In this document: positions 18,254 to 27,680 of the stretch, in pieces | How the letters are laid out: every line of letters starts with the position of its first letter | How positions within the stretch are numbered: the stretch's first letter is position 1 | Source of the DNA: Acinetobacter sp. ANC 4862 | Lineage (GTDB): Bacteria; Pseudomonadota; Gammaproteobacteria; Pseudomonadales; Moraxellaceae | Length of the DNA stretch: 64,000 nt | Reading direction: 5' to 3' | Assembly: GCF_004336635.1 (NCBI RefSeq) | Contig: NZ_SJXH01000009.1 | Location: 42,547-106,546, forward strand | Made by a program: the position numbers and the translations under genes | The notes under the pieces: model-generated | Told to the model about the DNA's origin: nothing | The model's database searches: none | What the model saw: the letters and a program-made list of their open reading frames with translations, nothing else

Positions 18254-19537
18254 TTATTTTTTGATTTTACGACGCTTTGCAAAGATATCTTCCAAATCAT
18301 CACGCATCCATTCAAAACAACTTGGATCTTCAGCTTTCGCCGCTTGGCGTAATAAAATAGAGGTTGGATGAAGTAATTTTTGGGTTAAGCGATGCGAAAA
18401 TTCCTGTAGAACCTGCTCGGCATTTTCGCCCGCGGCAATTCGAGACATCGCCAGAGCCAACTCTTCCTGTCTTAGCACTTCGCCTTGTTCACGATAAGCA
18501 TGAATGGTATTGCCCGCTCTATTGATTTTTTGCTGGGTGAGCAATTCTGTGGCCAATTGATTGACCATCACTTCTGCTTCAACAGCCGCTTGGCGACGTT
18601 GTGCAAGATTGTCATCAATTACACTTTGTAAATCATCAACGCCATATAAATACACGCCATCTAATGATTCTACTTTGGGATCGATATCACGCGGAACAGC
18701 CAAGTCCACCAACAGCATTTGTTGATAACGACGTTTTTTTAATGCGGTTTTAACATCCTTGTAAGCGATGACTTGATGCAGACTTCCGGTACAGCTAGAA
18801 ATCACATCTGCACGGTATAAGTTTGCCGCCAACTCGGAAAAATCGATAATTTCAACATCAACACGGTGTGCAATTTCCTGCGCCAGCGTTTCAGCACGGG
18901 CACGCGTTCGGTTGCAAATCAGCACTTTACCTACACCCATTTCAGCCAGATGTTTCGCCACCAGGGTATTCATTTCACCAGCTGCAACCACCATCACCGT
19001 CAGTTTTTCAGGCTTGCTAAAGACTTGAAGTGCAAGTTGGGCAACTGCATAACCCATGGAAACCGCATGACTACCGACCGCAGTTTCCGAGCGAACCCGC
19101 TTGGCTGCGTAAAAAGCATATTCAAAAATTCGGTTTAAATTTGGAGAAACGGTATGCGCATCTTTAGCCAGAGAAAGCGCAGACTTTACTTGTCCTAAAA
19201 TTTGCGGTTCACCTAACATTAAGGAATCAAGACCGCTGGCAACCCGCATCAAATGTGTTACAGCCTGCGCATTTTCATAGCGATAGACATGATTTAACAA
19301 TTGTTTAGCATCTAGGCCATTTGCCTGGGCGAGCCAATTCATTACCATGTCTGCATCTTCAGACATCGCATAAACTTCAGTTCGATTACATGTAGAAACC
19401 ACGACCATATCATTCAAGTCATGGTTTTGGCTTTGCTCGGCAAGCAGTTGCGTTAACTTTTCAGGGTTAAAAGCAATCTGTTCACGCAGTTCTACAGAAG
19501 CGGTTTGATGGTTGACACCCAATGCAAAGAAAGACAT
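18254..19537 (-). CDS. hemA: Glutamyl-tRNA reductase
   Basis: First committed step of tetrapyrrole synthesis: reduces glutamyl-tRNA(Glu) to glutamate-1-semialdehyde. The N-terminal catalytic motif [13 protein letters not shown] holds the nucleophilic cysteine near residue 50. [17 protein letters not shown] is the family signature, and the NADPH-binding part contains [17 protein letters not shown]. The dimerisation domain is complete at 427 residues. ATG at 19537, divergent from the TPR-lolB-ispE cluster by only about 33 bases. This head-to-head order with lolB/ispE is typical of gammaproteobacteria. Confidence 0.97.
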   Translation of the reverse strand: MSFFALGVNHQTASVELREQIAFNPEKLTQLLAEQSQNHDLNDMVVVSTCNRTEVYAMSEDADMVMNWLAQANGLDAKQLLNHVYRYENAQAVTHLMRVASGLDSLMLGEPQILGQVKSALSLAKDAHTVSPNLNRIFEYAFYAAKRVRSETAVGSHAVSMGYAVAQLALQVFSKPEKLTVMVVAAGEMNTLVAKHLAEMGVGKVLICNRTRARAETLAQEIAHRVDVEIIDFSELAANLYRADVISSCTGSLHQVIAYKDVKTALKKRRYQQMLLVDLAVPRDIDPKVESLDGVYLYGVDDLQSVIDDNLAQRRQAAVEAEVMVNQLATELLTQQKINRAGNTIHAYREQGEVLRQEELALAMSRIAAGENAEQVLQEFSHRLTQKLLHPTSILLRQAAKAEDPSCFEWMRDDLEDIFAKRRKIKK

Positions 19538-19570
19538 ATCAGATCATCATTTCGCTAAATTTATGCTATT

Positions 19571-21328
19571 GTGCAATATTGGTGTCATAAAAAGCATTAC
19601 TTGGATCAAGAAAAATTGCGTCAAACAAATAGCCGAATAAGCGGCACGACAATTAAGCAATATTCTACCACATTCTTACTTGTGGGTAGCATGGCTTCGA
19701 GTGCTCATATTAGAGCATCCGGAGAAATTTATCATGCCAATTCAAACTATAATGCCATAAAACAAAGCATGATTGCTGAGTTTGCCCTGACGTATCACGA
19801 CATTCCAACAGCATTACATAACTACACCGTGCTTGCAATTAAAAGCAGTTCAACCACGGTAAAACAGCGTGCTTTAAATATTGCACTGGAACAAAATGAC
19901 CTAAAAGCTGCGCTCGACATTGCAACGCATTGGGTGGTTCAGGAGCCTACAGATGTTCCAGCTTTATTTTATCTTTCACATATTGCCCTGAAATCGCATG
20001 AGTATGAACTGGCCTCCGAAACACTCGATAAAATTTTAAATATTGACCCCAATGCAGACCTGGAAAAGATTCTGGTCGGAATTGCACCGGAACAACCTGA
20101 AGATCGAGAAGTTCTACTGGATGCATTAAGCAAAAGTAAAGAACGAGACAATCCATCAGTCTTGATACTGATTTCAGGCCTGGAAGCGCAAAATGGGCAG
20201 TTAGAGCAAGCGCTTGTTACGGTTAATCGTGCACTTAAAAAACGTCCTAAAGTCACCGGCTTTATCTTAATGAAAGCCAATTTACTCAGCGCTTTAGGTG
20301 ATGAAGAAGCCACACTAAAATGGTATGACAGATCCAGTCACAAACATAAATCCAATCTAGAAGTTCGCTTGGCTGAAATTAAATATTTAATTAAAATTAA
20401 TAAATCCAAGGAAGCCCTGGATAAACTCGAAAATATTCTCAAGAAATGGCCACATGAGGAAGAAGCCCTCTTCATTGCAGGCTTAACCAGTATCGATTTA
20501 GAAGAATATGAAAAGGCGGAAAAGTTTTTAGTTGAACTTCGATATTCCAACCAATATCAAAATGAAGCTTATTATTACTTAGCCGTGAATGCCGAAAGAA
20601 AACAACATTTTGAAACGGCAAAAGCCTATTACCGCTTGGTGGATGGCAGTCTCTACACGGTTTCACGCCGAAACATGATTAATATTTTTTCAGAGCAAAA
20701 ACAGCTTAGCGATGCGCTACGGTTTTTAACCCAGGAACGGGTGAACTACCCACAACATGCCAGTTTCCTCTATCAGGCTCAGGCAGATATTCTAAAACGT
20801 ATGGACAATAAAAAAGCAGCCATGCGCCTGTTAGATGAAGCCATTAAAAACATACCGGATGACCCTGAACTGATCTATTCAGAAGTGCTCCTGCTTGACC
20901 CTTATCAAGACCAGGATAAGCTTGATAAATTATTGAAAAAATTATTGGAAATTGAGCCAAATAGTCCAACCTACCTGAATGCCTACGCCTATACACTGGC
21001 GTTACAAAATAGACGACTGGATGAAGCCAGACAGTATGTTGAACATGCGTTGGAGTTTGCACCAGAACAAGCTTCTATTTTGGATACGCTCGGCTATATT
21101 ACCTTTTTACAAAACGACTTTAAAACCTCGGCGCTAGTTTTAGAAAAAGCGTATGAGATTAGTCAAAGTGTTAAAATTGGTGTGCGCTATGCAAAAGCGC
21201 TCTATATGCAAGGCGATCTGACAAAATTTAATCAGGTGTTACAACAATTACAAAAAAATCACCCCAATGATCCTCAATTAGAACAACTTAAATCGTTATT
21301 GTTACCGCCACACCTGAAAAAGAGTTAA
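19571..21328 (+). CDS. Tetratricopeptide repeat protein upstream of lolB
   Basis: About 585 residues of TPR-like helical repeats (for example LITVNRALKKRPKVTG and SILDTLGYITFLQNDFKTSA type units) after an N-terminal hydrophobic stretch STTFLLVGSMASSA. That stretch looks like a signal peptide or anchor, so a periplasmic or membrane-tethered role is likely. The start is unclear: the earliest in-frame start is GTG 19571, TTG 19601 and 19616 are alternatives, and none has a strong ribosome site. The stop overlaps lolB as TAATG, so the pair is translationally coupled. Such proteins commonly precede lolB and may help lipoprotein handling; that is inference. Confidence 0.85.
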   Translation: MQYWCHKKHYLDQEKLRQTNSRISGTTIKQYSTTFLLVGSMASSAHIRASGEIYHANSNYNAIKQSMIAEFALTYHDIPTALHNYTVLAIKSSSTTVKQRALNIALEQNDLKAALDIATHWVVQEPTDVPALFYLSHIALKSHEYELASETLDKILNIDPNADLEKILVGIAPEQPEDREVLLDALSKSKERDNPSVLILISGLEAQNGQLEQALVTVNRALKKRPKVTGFILMKANLLSALGDEEATLKWYDRSSHKHKSNLEVRLAEIKYLIKINKSKEALDKLENILKKWPHEEEALFIAGLTSIDLEEYEKAEKFLVELRYSNQYQNEAYYYLAVNAERKQHFETAKAYYRLVDGSLYTVSRRNMINIFSEQKQLSDALRFLTQERVNYPQHASFLYQAQADILKRMDNKKAAMRLLDEAIKNIPDDPELIYSEVLLLDPYQDQDKLDKLLKKLLEIEPNSPTYLNAYAYTLALQNRRLDEARQYVEHALEFAPEQASILDTLGYITFLQNDFKTSALVLEKAYEISQSVKIGVRYAKALYMQGDLTKFNQVLQQLQKNHPNDPQLEQLKSLLLPPHLKKS

Positions 21329-21918
21329 TGATCTTTATGCGTATTTTTTCAAAATTCAGCTTAACCTTGATTGCCACAAGCACACTGGTTCTGACAGGTT
21401 GCCAGCAGTATACGCAACCTCAATCTCCCAACGTTTCCCAAATACCTGAAGCAGCAAACAATTTTAACCTGCAAGGTAAAATTGGAGTAAAAACACCAGG
21501 ACAATCTGGCAGTGCATTTTTTACCTGGGTACAACAACAGGATGAATTTGACATCGAGTTAAGCGGAATTTTAGGGGTGGGTAAAACGCAAATTTCAGGT
21601 ACTCCAGGTCAAGTCACCTTAAACAGCGCCAAAACGGGACTCATTCAAGCTGAAACCCCAGAAGAATTACTTGAACGTGCCACTGGCTGGCAAGCACCGA
21701 TCACCCATCTGGTGGATTGGGTTCAAGCCAAGCCTGCAACCACACAAGCGACAATTAGCAAAGATGAAAGCAATCGTCCAATCCAGTTTTTGGAAGATGG
21801 CTGGACTGTTGATTTAAGCTATAACGCTCAAGCGCAATTACCGAATAAATTGATTTTGAAGCAGACGCTTGAATCCGGTCAGGAAAACCGTATTACAATG
21901 GTCATTCAAAATCGCTAA
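21328..21918 (+). CDS. lolB: Outer membrane lipoprotein receptor LolB
   Basis: Accepts lipoproteins from periplasmic LolA and inserts them in the outer membrane. The signal peptide ends at lipobox LTGC (about residue 25). The mature domain has the family features NFNLQGKIGVKTPGQSGSAFFTW and ATGWQAPITHLVDWVQ. The 196-residue length is normal. The ATG shares its A with the stop of the TPR gene. A second in-frame ATG is three codons in. Its partner LolA is encoded at 44219-44917. Confidence 0.94.
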   Translation: MIFMRIFSKFSLTLIATSTLVLTGCQQYTQPQSPNVSQIPEAANNFNLQGKIGVKTPGQSGSAFFTWVQQQDEFDIELSGILGVGKTQISGTPGQVTLNSAKTGLIQAETPEELLERATGWQAPITHLVDWVQAKPATTQATISKDESNRPIQFLEDGWTVDLSYNAQAQLPNKLILKQTLESGQENRITMVIQNR

Positions 21919-21943
21919 ATCTTCAAAAAAAGTTCAAAATTCT

Positions 21944-22774
21944 ATGATTCGTGTTCCCTCTCCTGCCAAGCTCAATCTTTTTTTGCATATCACCGGTCGT
22001 CGTGACAATGGCTATCATGAATTGCAAAGCATTTTCCAACTGATTGATTTAACTGACTGGCTAGAATTTACTCAAACAGATGACTTGACGATTTCAATTG
22101 ATGGATTAAGCAGCGTCGATTTAGAACACAACCTGATTTTCAAGGCCACACAGATTTTAAAGCCGTATGCAAAAGCATGTTCAGGCTTAAATATCCGCAT
22201 TGAAAAAAACATTCCGATGGGTGCAGGACTTGGCGGTGGCTCTTCAAATGCGGCGACAACCCTGATTGTGGTCAATCAATTATGGCAATGTGGTTTAAAC
22301 ATTGAGCAATTGGCAGAACTGGGGCTCAAACTCGGTGCCGATGTTCCCATTTTTGTTCATGGTCGTAATGCCTGGGCAGAAGGCATTGGCGAACACTTAA
22401 CATTCATAGACTTAGATCAAAAACAATACATTGTGCTGAAACCTGACTGTTTTATCAGCACTCAACTGCTTTTTTCACAAAAAACGTTGACAAGAGACAC
22501 GAAGCCTACTAAATTTTGCGCCTATCAGTTAACACCATTTAATTTTGGAAATAACTTTGAGCCTTTGGCAAGAAGTCTATATCCTGAAGTGAATGAAGCG
22601 ATGCACTATTTAGACCAGTTCGGTATTGCAAAACTTACAGGTACAGGTGCTTGTGTTTTTACTGAAGTAACTGCTGATATGAATATTGATGAGATTTTAG
22701 CTCATTCACCTTGTAAAGCTTACTTGGTCAATAGTTTAAATGAATCACCATTACGTCATCTCAAGGTTATATGA
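21944..22774 (+). CDS. ispE: 4-diphosphocytidyl-2-C-methyl-D-erythritol kinase
   Basis: GHMP kinase of the MEP isoprenoid pathway. I set the start at ATG 21944 (276 residues) because the family begins with the segment IRVPSPAKLNLFLHITGRR seen directly after it. The longer frame starting inside lolB adds non-homologous residues. The ATP loop PMGAGLGGGSSNAAT is at about residues 90-104, and GTGACVF near the C-terminus is the third GHMP motif. Its stop codon is one base before the first tRNA-Gln, so the tRNAs are probably cut from the ispE mRNA. Confidence 0.96.
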   Translation: MIRVPSPAKLNLFLHITGRRDNGYHELQSIFQLIDLTDWLEFTQTDDLTISIDGLSSVDLEHNLIFKATQILKPYAKACSGLNIRIEKNIPMGAGLGGGSSNAATTLIVVNQLWQCGLNIEQLAELGLKLGADVPIFVHGRNAWAEGIGEHLTFIDLDQKQYIVLKPDCFISTQLLFSQKTLTRDTKPTKFCAYQLTPFNFGNNFEPLARSLYPEVNEAMHYLDQFGIAKLTGTGACVFTEVTADMNIDEILAHSPCKAYLVNSLNESPLRHLKVI

Positions 22775-22775
22775 T

Positions 22776-22850
22776 AGGGGCGTCGCCAAGTGGTAAGGCA
22801 CCGGGTTTTGATCTCGGCATCCGTTGGTTCGAATCCAGCCGCCCCTGCCA
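22776..22850 (+). tRNA. tRNA-Gln (TTG), copy 1
   Basis: 75-base cloverleaf with encoded CCA; anticodon loop TTTTGAT gives UUG. Acceptor AGGGGCG pairs with CGCCCCT. Starts one base after the ispE stop. Identical to copies 2 and 4. Confidence 0.95.
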
Positions 22851-22877
22851 TCATTTTCATCTGTAGATTACTGTATT

Positions 22878-22952
22878 AGGGGCGTCGCCAAGTGGTAAGG
22901 CACCGGGTTTTGATCTCGGCATCCGTTGGTTCGAATCCAGCCGCCCCTGCCA
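22878..22952 (+). tRNA. tRNA-Gln (TTG), copy 2
   Basis: Same 75 bases as copy 1, after a 27-base A+T-rich spacer. No separate promoter or terminator visible. Confidence 0.95.
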
Positions 22953-22994
22953 TTTAAACCAGTCGTTTGAATGAAGACTACAGTGATCAAATTT

Positions 22995-23069
22995 AGGGGT
23001 ATCGCCAAGTGGTAAGGCACCGGGTTTTGATCTCGGCATCCGTTGGTTCGAATCCAGCTACCCCTGCCA
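22995..23069 (+). tRNA. tRNA-Gln (TTG), copy 3, acceptor variant
   Basis: Differs from the other copies only in acceptor pairs 6 and 7, which read TA opposite TA instead of CG opposite CG. Both sides changed, so pairing is kept and the gene should work. Confidence 0.95.
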
Positions 23070-23160
23070 TTTTCTCAAAAAAGACAGAACAAAGTTTGCA
23101 TGTTCATTTGTTAATTTACCTTGACATAGAACAGTAAAAATATTAAAGTTCTGCCGCATT

Positions 23161-23235
23161 AGGGGCGTCGCCAAGTGGTAAGGCACCGGGTTTTGATCTC
23201 GGCATCCGTTGGTTCGAATCCAGCCGCCCCTGCCA
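23161..23235 (+). tRNA. tRNA-Gln (TTG), copy 4
   Basis: Identical to copies 1 and 2, after a 91-base spacer. It ends 36 bases before the prs start. Confidence 0.95.
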
Positions 23236-23271
23236 TCTATTTTCAAACATTCCAACCGCCAAGGGTGCTTC

Positions 23272-24225
23272 ATGCCCAATCTTGTCGTTTTTAGTGGAAC
23301 TGCACATCCACAATTCGCCCAAAAAGTCGTAAGCCACCTGCACATTCCTTTAGGTGCAGCATCTGTAGGTCATTTTTCTGACGGTGAAATTGCTGTCGAA
23401 ATTACTGAAAATGTTCGTGGTAAAGACGTATTTCTCGTACAGCCTACTTGTGCCCCAACGAATGACAACCTGATGGAAGTCCTCGTTATGGCCGATGCTT
23501 TACGTCGTGCAAGCGCAGGTCGTATTACTGCTGTCATTCCTTACTTCGGATATGCTCGTCAAGACCGTCGTCCTCGTTCAAGCCGTGTGCCAATCACTGC
23601 AAAAGTTGTAGCAGATATGCTGACAACTGTAGGTATTGACCGCGTTGTAATGATCGACCTTCATGCTGACCAGATTCAAGGTTTCTTCGACATCCCTGTA
23701 GACAATATCTACGGTACTCCTGCGTTACTTGCTGATCTTCGTCAACAGCAACACCATAATCTTATGGTTGTTTCTCCAGACGTTGGCGGTGTAGTTCGTG
23801 CACGTGCTGTAGCTAAACAAATGGGTGATATCGATCTCGCAATCATCGATAAACGTCGTCAAAAAGCAAATGAATCACAAGTGATGCATTTGATTGGTGA
23901 TGTGAAAGATCGTGACTGCGTAATCGTGGATGACATGGTGGATACTGCCGGTACTTTGTGTAAAGCTGCTGATGCACTGAAACAATTTGGTGCTCGCCGT
24001 GTGGTTGCCTATGCAACTCACCCTGTACTTTCTGGTAAAGCCCTTGAGAATTTGAAAAATTCTGTACTCGACGAACTTGTCGTAACAGACACTATTCCTC
24101 TTTCTCAAGAAGCATTAGAACTTGGTAAGATTCGCCAAGTTTCAGTCGCTAGTATGGTTGCTGAGACAATTCGTCGTATTAACAACGAAGAATCTATTAG
24201 CGCAATGTTTGATAGTTATCTATAA
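23272..24225 (+). CDS. prs: Ribose-phosphate pyrophosphokinase
   Basis: Makes PRPP from ribose-5-phosphate and ATP for nucleotide, NAD, His and Trp synthesis. I set the start at ATG 23272 (317 residues), behind AAGGG. The frame extending upstream would read through the last tRNA. Motifs: [21 protein letters not shown] [28 protein letters not shown], and the PRPP loop [16 protein letters not shown]. Follows the tRNA-Gln array and precedes rplY and pth, an order conserved in many gammaproteobacteria. Confidence 0.97.
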   Translation: MPNLVVFSGTAHPQFAQKVVSHLHIPLGAASVGHFSDGEIAVEITENVRGKDVFLVQPTCAPTNDNLMEVLVMADALRRASAGRITAVIPYFGYARQDRRPRSSRVPITAKVVADMLTTVGIDRVVMIDLHADQIQGFFDIPVDNIYGTPALLADLRQQQHHNLMVVSPDVGGVVRARAVAKQMGDIDLAIIDKRRQKANESQVMHLIGDVKDRDCVIVDDMVDTAGTLCKAADALKQFGARRVVAYATHPVLSGKALENLKNSVLDELVVTDTIPLSQEALELGKIRQVSVASMVAETIRRINNEESISAMFDSYL

Positions 24226-24243
24226 TACAGCGCTAAATTTTAA

Positions 24244-24267
24244 AAGCCCTGCCCTCTGGTAGGGCTT
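24244..24267 (+). terminator. Hairpin between prs and rplY
   Basis: Ten-pair stem AAGCCCTGCC/GGTAGGGCTT (one G-U) with a CTCT loop, but only a poor T run after it. A second inverted repeat ACTGAAC/GTTCAGT follows at 24272-24295. It may be a leaky terminator or the leader site for L25 control. Confidence 0.5.
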
Positions 24268-24323
24268 CTATCACTGAACTGGTCGAAGGTTCAGTCAATT
24301 AAACTCAATGAGGAAATGTCATC

Positions 24324-24620
24324 ATGGCAAACTTCGTATTAAATGCAGTAGCTCGTGACGAATCAGTACAAGGGAAAGGTTCGAGCCGCCGCCTTCGTTT
24401 AGAAAACAAAGTTCCAGCAATCATTTACGGTGGCGAAGCTGCTCCTGTAACTGTTACTTTAGAACTTCGTCAACTTATTAAATTTCTTGAAGACAATTCT
24501 TTCTTTGAAGAAGTAATTGAAATTCAAGTGGGCGACAAAGTTGAAAGCGTTAAAATCCAAGCTTTACAACGTCACCCAGCTAAAAACACGCCTATGCACG
24601 CTGACTTTAAACGCGCATAA
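24324..24620 (+). CDS. rplY: 50S ribosomal protein L25
   Basis: Binds 5S rRNA. At 98 residues this is the short, single-domain form without the CTC C-terminal extension found in many bacteria. The RGKGSSRRLRLENKVPAIIYGG-like segment (G-K-G-S-S-R-R-L-R) near residues 17-37 and the C-terminal LQRHPAKNTPMHADF are family features. GAGGA ribosome site 7 bases before the ATG. Confidence 0.95.
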   Translation: MANFVLNAVARDESVQGKGSSRRLRLENKVPAIIYGGEAAPVTVTLELRQLIKFLEDNSFFEEVIEIQVGDKVESVKIQALQRHPAKNTPMHADFKRA

Positions 24621-24638
24621 GTGTTAACGGTATAATTA

Positions 24639-25220
24639 GTGTCAAAACTTTCGCTAATTGTCGGTTTGGGCAATCCTGGTAAGGAATATGCCCAAACCCG
24701 CCATAATGCAGGTGCCTGGTTCGTTGAACGGCTTGCAGAACAATATGGCATTCCCCTCAAAGCCGATCCTAAATTCCACGGAATCAGTGGTCGCGGTAAT
24801 ATTGAAGGTCAAGACGTTCGTCTGCTTTTACCCACAACCTTTATGAATGCCTCTGGCAAAAGTGTTGTGCCCTTCGCAAAATTCTATCAAGTTGCCCCAG
24901 AAACGATGCTGATTGCGCATGATGAACTGGATATGAATCACGGTGTAATTCGCCTAAAAACAGGCGGTGGTCACGGTGGTCATAACGGTTTACGCGATAT
25001 CGTTCCGCATACAGGTCCTAATTTCCATCGTTTACGTATTGGTATTGGTCATCCTGGTGCAAAAGAACGCGTATCCGGACATGTACTCAGCAAAGCACCG
25101 AGCAGCGAACAAAATTTAATGGATGATGCCATTGATCACGCTTTATCTCGCATTAAATTGCTGGTAAACGGTGACATACAGCAAGCCATGAATCAAATCA
25201 ATGCTTATAAACCAAACTGA
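24639..25220 (+). CDS. pth: Peptidyl-tRNA hydrolase
   Basis: Releases peptides from prematurely dropped peptidyl-tRNA. GTG start at 24639, 18 bases after the rplY stop. Motifs: LIVGLGNPGKEYAQTRHNAGAW with the catalytic histidine near residue 20, FMNASGKSV, the aspartate in HDELDMNHG, and GGHGGHNGLRDI. The 193-residue length is normal. Its weak upstream site and GTG suggest coupling to rplY. Confidence 0.97.
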   Translation: MSKLSLIVGLGNPGKEYAQTRHNAGAWFVERLAEQYGIPLKADPKFHGISGRGNIEGQDVRLLLPTTFMNASGKSVVPFAKFYQVAPETMLIAHDELDMNHGVIRLKTGGGHGGHNGLRDIVPHTGPNFHRLRIGIGHPGAKERVSGHVLSKAPSSEQNLMDDAIDHALSRIKLLVNGDIQQAMNQINAYKPN

Positions 25221-25364
25221 TCATTCCATAAATTGTTGAACAATCCTGCTTGCCATGATGCTTTTTTCAGAGCAAAATGCGTTTTCTGCGGATTACTGAT
25301 CCAGTAAAAAGTGATTGATTTAACCATAAGATAAAATCTTAGCTCGACTAAGGAGACGCCAGCC

Positions 25365-25745
25365 ATGCTATCTCGTTTATTAAAATGCAAAATTCACCGT
25401 GCTCAAGTTACTCATGCGGAACTTCACTACGAAGGTTCATGTGCAATTGATGGCGTACTTATGGATTTAGCAGGTATTCGTGAATATGAAGAAATCCACG
25501 TATGGAACGTCACGAATGGTAAACGCTTCACCACTTATGCGATTCGTGGTGAAGAAAACTCAGGCATTATTTCAGTCAATGGTGGTGCTGCACATCAAGC
25601 TGACGTCGGTGATTTAGTAATTATTGCAACCTTTGGTGATTTCACTGAAGCTGAAGCGAATGCACATAAACCACGTCTTGTGTATGCCAACCCAAATAAT
25701 ACTGTAAATCACACTGCGAACTGCATTCCTGTTCAAGTGGCTTAA
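25365..25745 (+). CDS. panD: Aspartate 1-decarboxylase
   Basis: Pyruvoyl enzyme making beta-alanine for pantothenate and coenzyme A. The self-cleavage site is Gly-Ser in HYEGSCAID (about residues 23-26). The 126-residue zymogen is full length. A strong AAGGAG ribosome site and its own terminator suggest a single-gene unit. CoaD of the same overall pathway lies at 11.4-11.9 kb. Confidence 0.97.
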   Translation: MLSRLLKCKIHRAQVTHAELHYEGSCAIDGVLMDLAGIREYEEIHVWNVTNGKRFTTYAIRGEENSGIISVNGGAAHQADVGDLVIIATFGDFTEAEANAHKPRLVYANPNNTVNHTANCIPVQVA

Positions 25746-25760
25746 GACTTAAAGATATTA

Positions 25761-25783
25761 AAAGCTCGCAATATGCGGGCTTT
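25761..25783 (+). terminator. panD terminator
   Basis: Ten-pair stem AAAGCTCGCA/TGCGGGCTTT (one G-U pair) with an ATA loop and a T run. Confidence 0.88.
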
Positions 25784-25880
25784 TTTATTGTCTGCTGATT
25801 TTCACTTTATTATTCGCAGAATTACTATCGATATGACTGATTGATCTATAGAAAGCTGCGCCCTTGATTAAAAACGGGTC

Positions 25881-25886
25881 TATAAT
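25881..25886 (+). promoter_or_regulatory. -10 box of the FMN riboswitch/ribB transcript
   Basis: Perfect TATAAT just upstream of the riboswitch. No good -35 is seen at the right distance (TTGATT is only 11 bases away), so the promoter may need an activator or be weak. Confidence 0.5.
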
Positions 25887-25896
25887 AACTACACAT

Positions 25897-26058
25897 CGCT
25901 TCAGGGCGGGGCGAAATTCCCCACCGGTGGTAAATTCAGCTTGCATGCGCAATGACTGAATCAGCCCACGAGCCTGTCAAGTTTATTAAAAGATTGACTC
26001 GCAGATTTGGTGAGAAACCAAAGCCGACGGTATAGTCCGGATGAAAGAAGACGACGTA
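25897..26058 (+). promoter_or_regulatory. FMN riboswitch (RFN element)
   Basis: Contains the conserved RFN blocks in order: TTCAGGGCGGGGCGAAATTCC, CCACCGGTGGTAAAT, AGCCCACGAGC, a GCAGATTTGGTGAGAAACC block, GCCGACGGTATAGTCCGG and ATGAAAGAAGA. Binds FMN and in this family usually represses the downstream riboflavin gene. The next gene is ribB, about 90 bases on. No clear terminator hairpin lies between them, so control may be at translation start. Confidence 0.95.
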
Positions 26059-26149
26059 ACGGATATTTATATTTGATATATCGCTGCGACCCCATTTCTG
26101 CATCAGTCCTGAAATGTTCAACCGTATTTTATTTTACGAGAGCGTTTCA

Positions 26150-26809
26150 ATGTCTAGTTTGATTCAACCCGAAATTTTCTTTTCAGCCCTTCCCCCAGCT
26201 GAACAACGTATTCAAAAAGCATTAGAAGATATCCGCCAAGGCAAACCGGTTTTGGTCATGGATGACTTTGACCGTGAAAATGAAGCCGACCTGATTGTTG
26301 CTGCAGAAACACTGACAGTTGAAACCATGGCACGAATGATTCGTGATGGTTCAGGTATTGTCTGCTTATGCTTGACTGATGAATTGGCTAATCATCTAGA
26401 ACTTCCACCGATGGTGACAGACAATTCAAGCCAGTTTAAAACCGCATTTACCGTAACCATTGAAGCTGCGACCGGTGTAACCACTGGTGTTTCAGCCAAA
26501 GATCGTACCACCACAATTAAAGCTGCAATCAAAGATGGTGCGATCGCTAGTGACTTAAACCGTCCAGGTCATGTCTTTCCGTTACGTGCTCGTGATGGTG
26601 GTGTACTCACCCGTCGTGGGCATACTGAAGGTACGATTGATTTAGCACGTTTAGCCGGTTTAAAACCCGCAGGTGTTTTATGTGAGTTGACTAATCCTGA
26701 TGGCACTATGGCATCGGGCATTCAAGTTTTGGCTTATGCACAAAGCCATCATTTAACCGTGATTACCATTGAAGAAATCGTGCAGTATCGCTTAGCGCAT
26801 AATCTTTAA
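26150..26809 (+). CDS. ribB: 3,4-dihydroxy-2-butanone 4-phosphate synthase
   Basis: Riboflavin pathway enzyme forming the four-carbon unit from ribulose-5-phosphate. Motifs: [17 protein letters not shown] (acidic metal-binding loop), [11 protein letters not shown] and [16 protein letters not shown]. The 219-residue form from ATG 26150 lacks a RibA domain, so it is monofunctional. An in-frame ATG at 26114 would add 12 residues; I prefer 26150 because of the GAG-like site before it. Under the FMN riboswitch and closed by a terminator, so it is regulated alone. Confidence 0.94.
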   Translation: MSSLIQPEIFFSALPPAEQRIQKALEDIRQGKPVLVMDDFDRENEADLIVAAETLTVETMARMIRDGSGIVCLCLTDELANHLELPPMVTDNSSQFKTAFTVTIEAATGVTTGVSAKDRTTTIKAAIKDGAIASDLNRPGHVFPLRARDGGVLTRRGHTEGTIDLARLAGLKPAGVLCELTNPDGTMASGIQVLAYAQSHHLTVITIEEIVQYRLAHNL

Positions 26810-26820
26810 GATTAAAAAAT

Positions 26821-26844
26821 AAAAGCCCCACTCTCGGGGCTTTT
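26821..26844 (+). terminator. ribB terminator
   Basis: Stem AAAAGCCCC/GGGGCTTTT, six-base loop, T run. Confidence 0.92.
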
Positions 26845-26990
26845 TTATTATTCGGAATATTTAGAACAAGCTCGCAATCATGATAAGGACAGCCATGCAG
26901 TACAACAGGTATTCTACGATATTCACTTTTTAAACCATTTTAACAATCAATCACTTTTAATTTTTTAAATTTCAAATAAAAACAATCTGT

Positions 26991-27476
26991 TTAATCTTCT
27001 TCCATCATCTGTAGTAAATTATGGCTAATACCATCGGCACGTAAAAAAGCGAAATCATAACTGGCTGTAGCCAAAGCCAGCACCCGACGTTCAAATTCCT
27101 GCCAGAGCGGTTTCACCTGTTTACCCTGAATCCCTAAACCGCTTTCTTCAGCTAAATTTTTATTCTTTTCACAAATTTTAAGGGCGTGATAAAGCTTGCG
27201 TCCTTTAGAGGCATCATCACGTAAACGTACCCGTTTAGATAAGACAAAGCCTTCCACATGAGGTAAATCGGCATGCGGTAACATCGGCACTAAAATTTGA
27301 TCCAGTTGCGCATCCAGACGCTTCCAAACCGCAGTGTGCTGTTCAGGCGTGTAAGTATTCCACTGAATTACCTCATGGTTAAAACGACGGCAACCACGGC
27401 ATACTGAATCACCAAATACCGTAGAACAACGCCCTGCACATGGGGTCAAAGAAGCAATTCGACGGTCAGTACTCAA
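26991..27476 (-). CDS. DUF1289 domain-containing protein
   Basis: A 161-residue protein whose N-terminus SLTPCAGRCSTVFGDSVCRGCRR holds the four-cysteine DUF1289 signature, probably a metal or Fe-S site. The rest is a polar helical region of unknown role. The start is a TTG with a perfect AGGAG six bases upstream, so initiation there is well supported. It stands alone, divergent from trhO. Function not known. Confidence 0.87.
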   Translation of the reverse strand: MSTDRRIASLTPCAGRCSTVFGDSVCRGCRRFNHEVIQWNTYTPEQHTAVWKRLDAQLDQILVPMLPHADLPHVEGFVLSKRVRLRDDASKGRKLYHALKICEKNKNLAEESGLGIQGKQVKPLWQEFERRVLALATASYDFAFLRADGISHNLLQMMEED

Positions 27477-27680
27477 AACACACTCCTACATAATTTAGAA
27501 ATCAACAAAATCATCTAACAAATGCTTTTCACTAAAGATCGATTTGATAAATGACAGCCTATAGCGGCATCTTTCGCTTAATAACCATATTTTAGTTATG
27601 GTTTTCTCGCTTATTCATACAATTCACGTTAAAATACGCGCCTTGAATTTTGTCCTATCATAATACATTTGGAGTATTCC

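Noticed and set aside
22776..23235. Four regularly spaced near-identical 75-base repeats suggestive of a CRISPR-like array
   Set aside because: Each unit folds as a complete tRNA-Gln with encoded CCA; repeat length and unequal spacers do not fit CRISPR.
22857..23345. Minus-strand open frames with repeated peptide [19 protein letters not shown]
   Set aside because: Produced by antisense reading of the tRNA-Gln copies.
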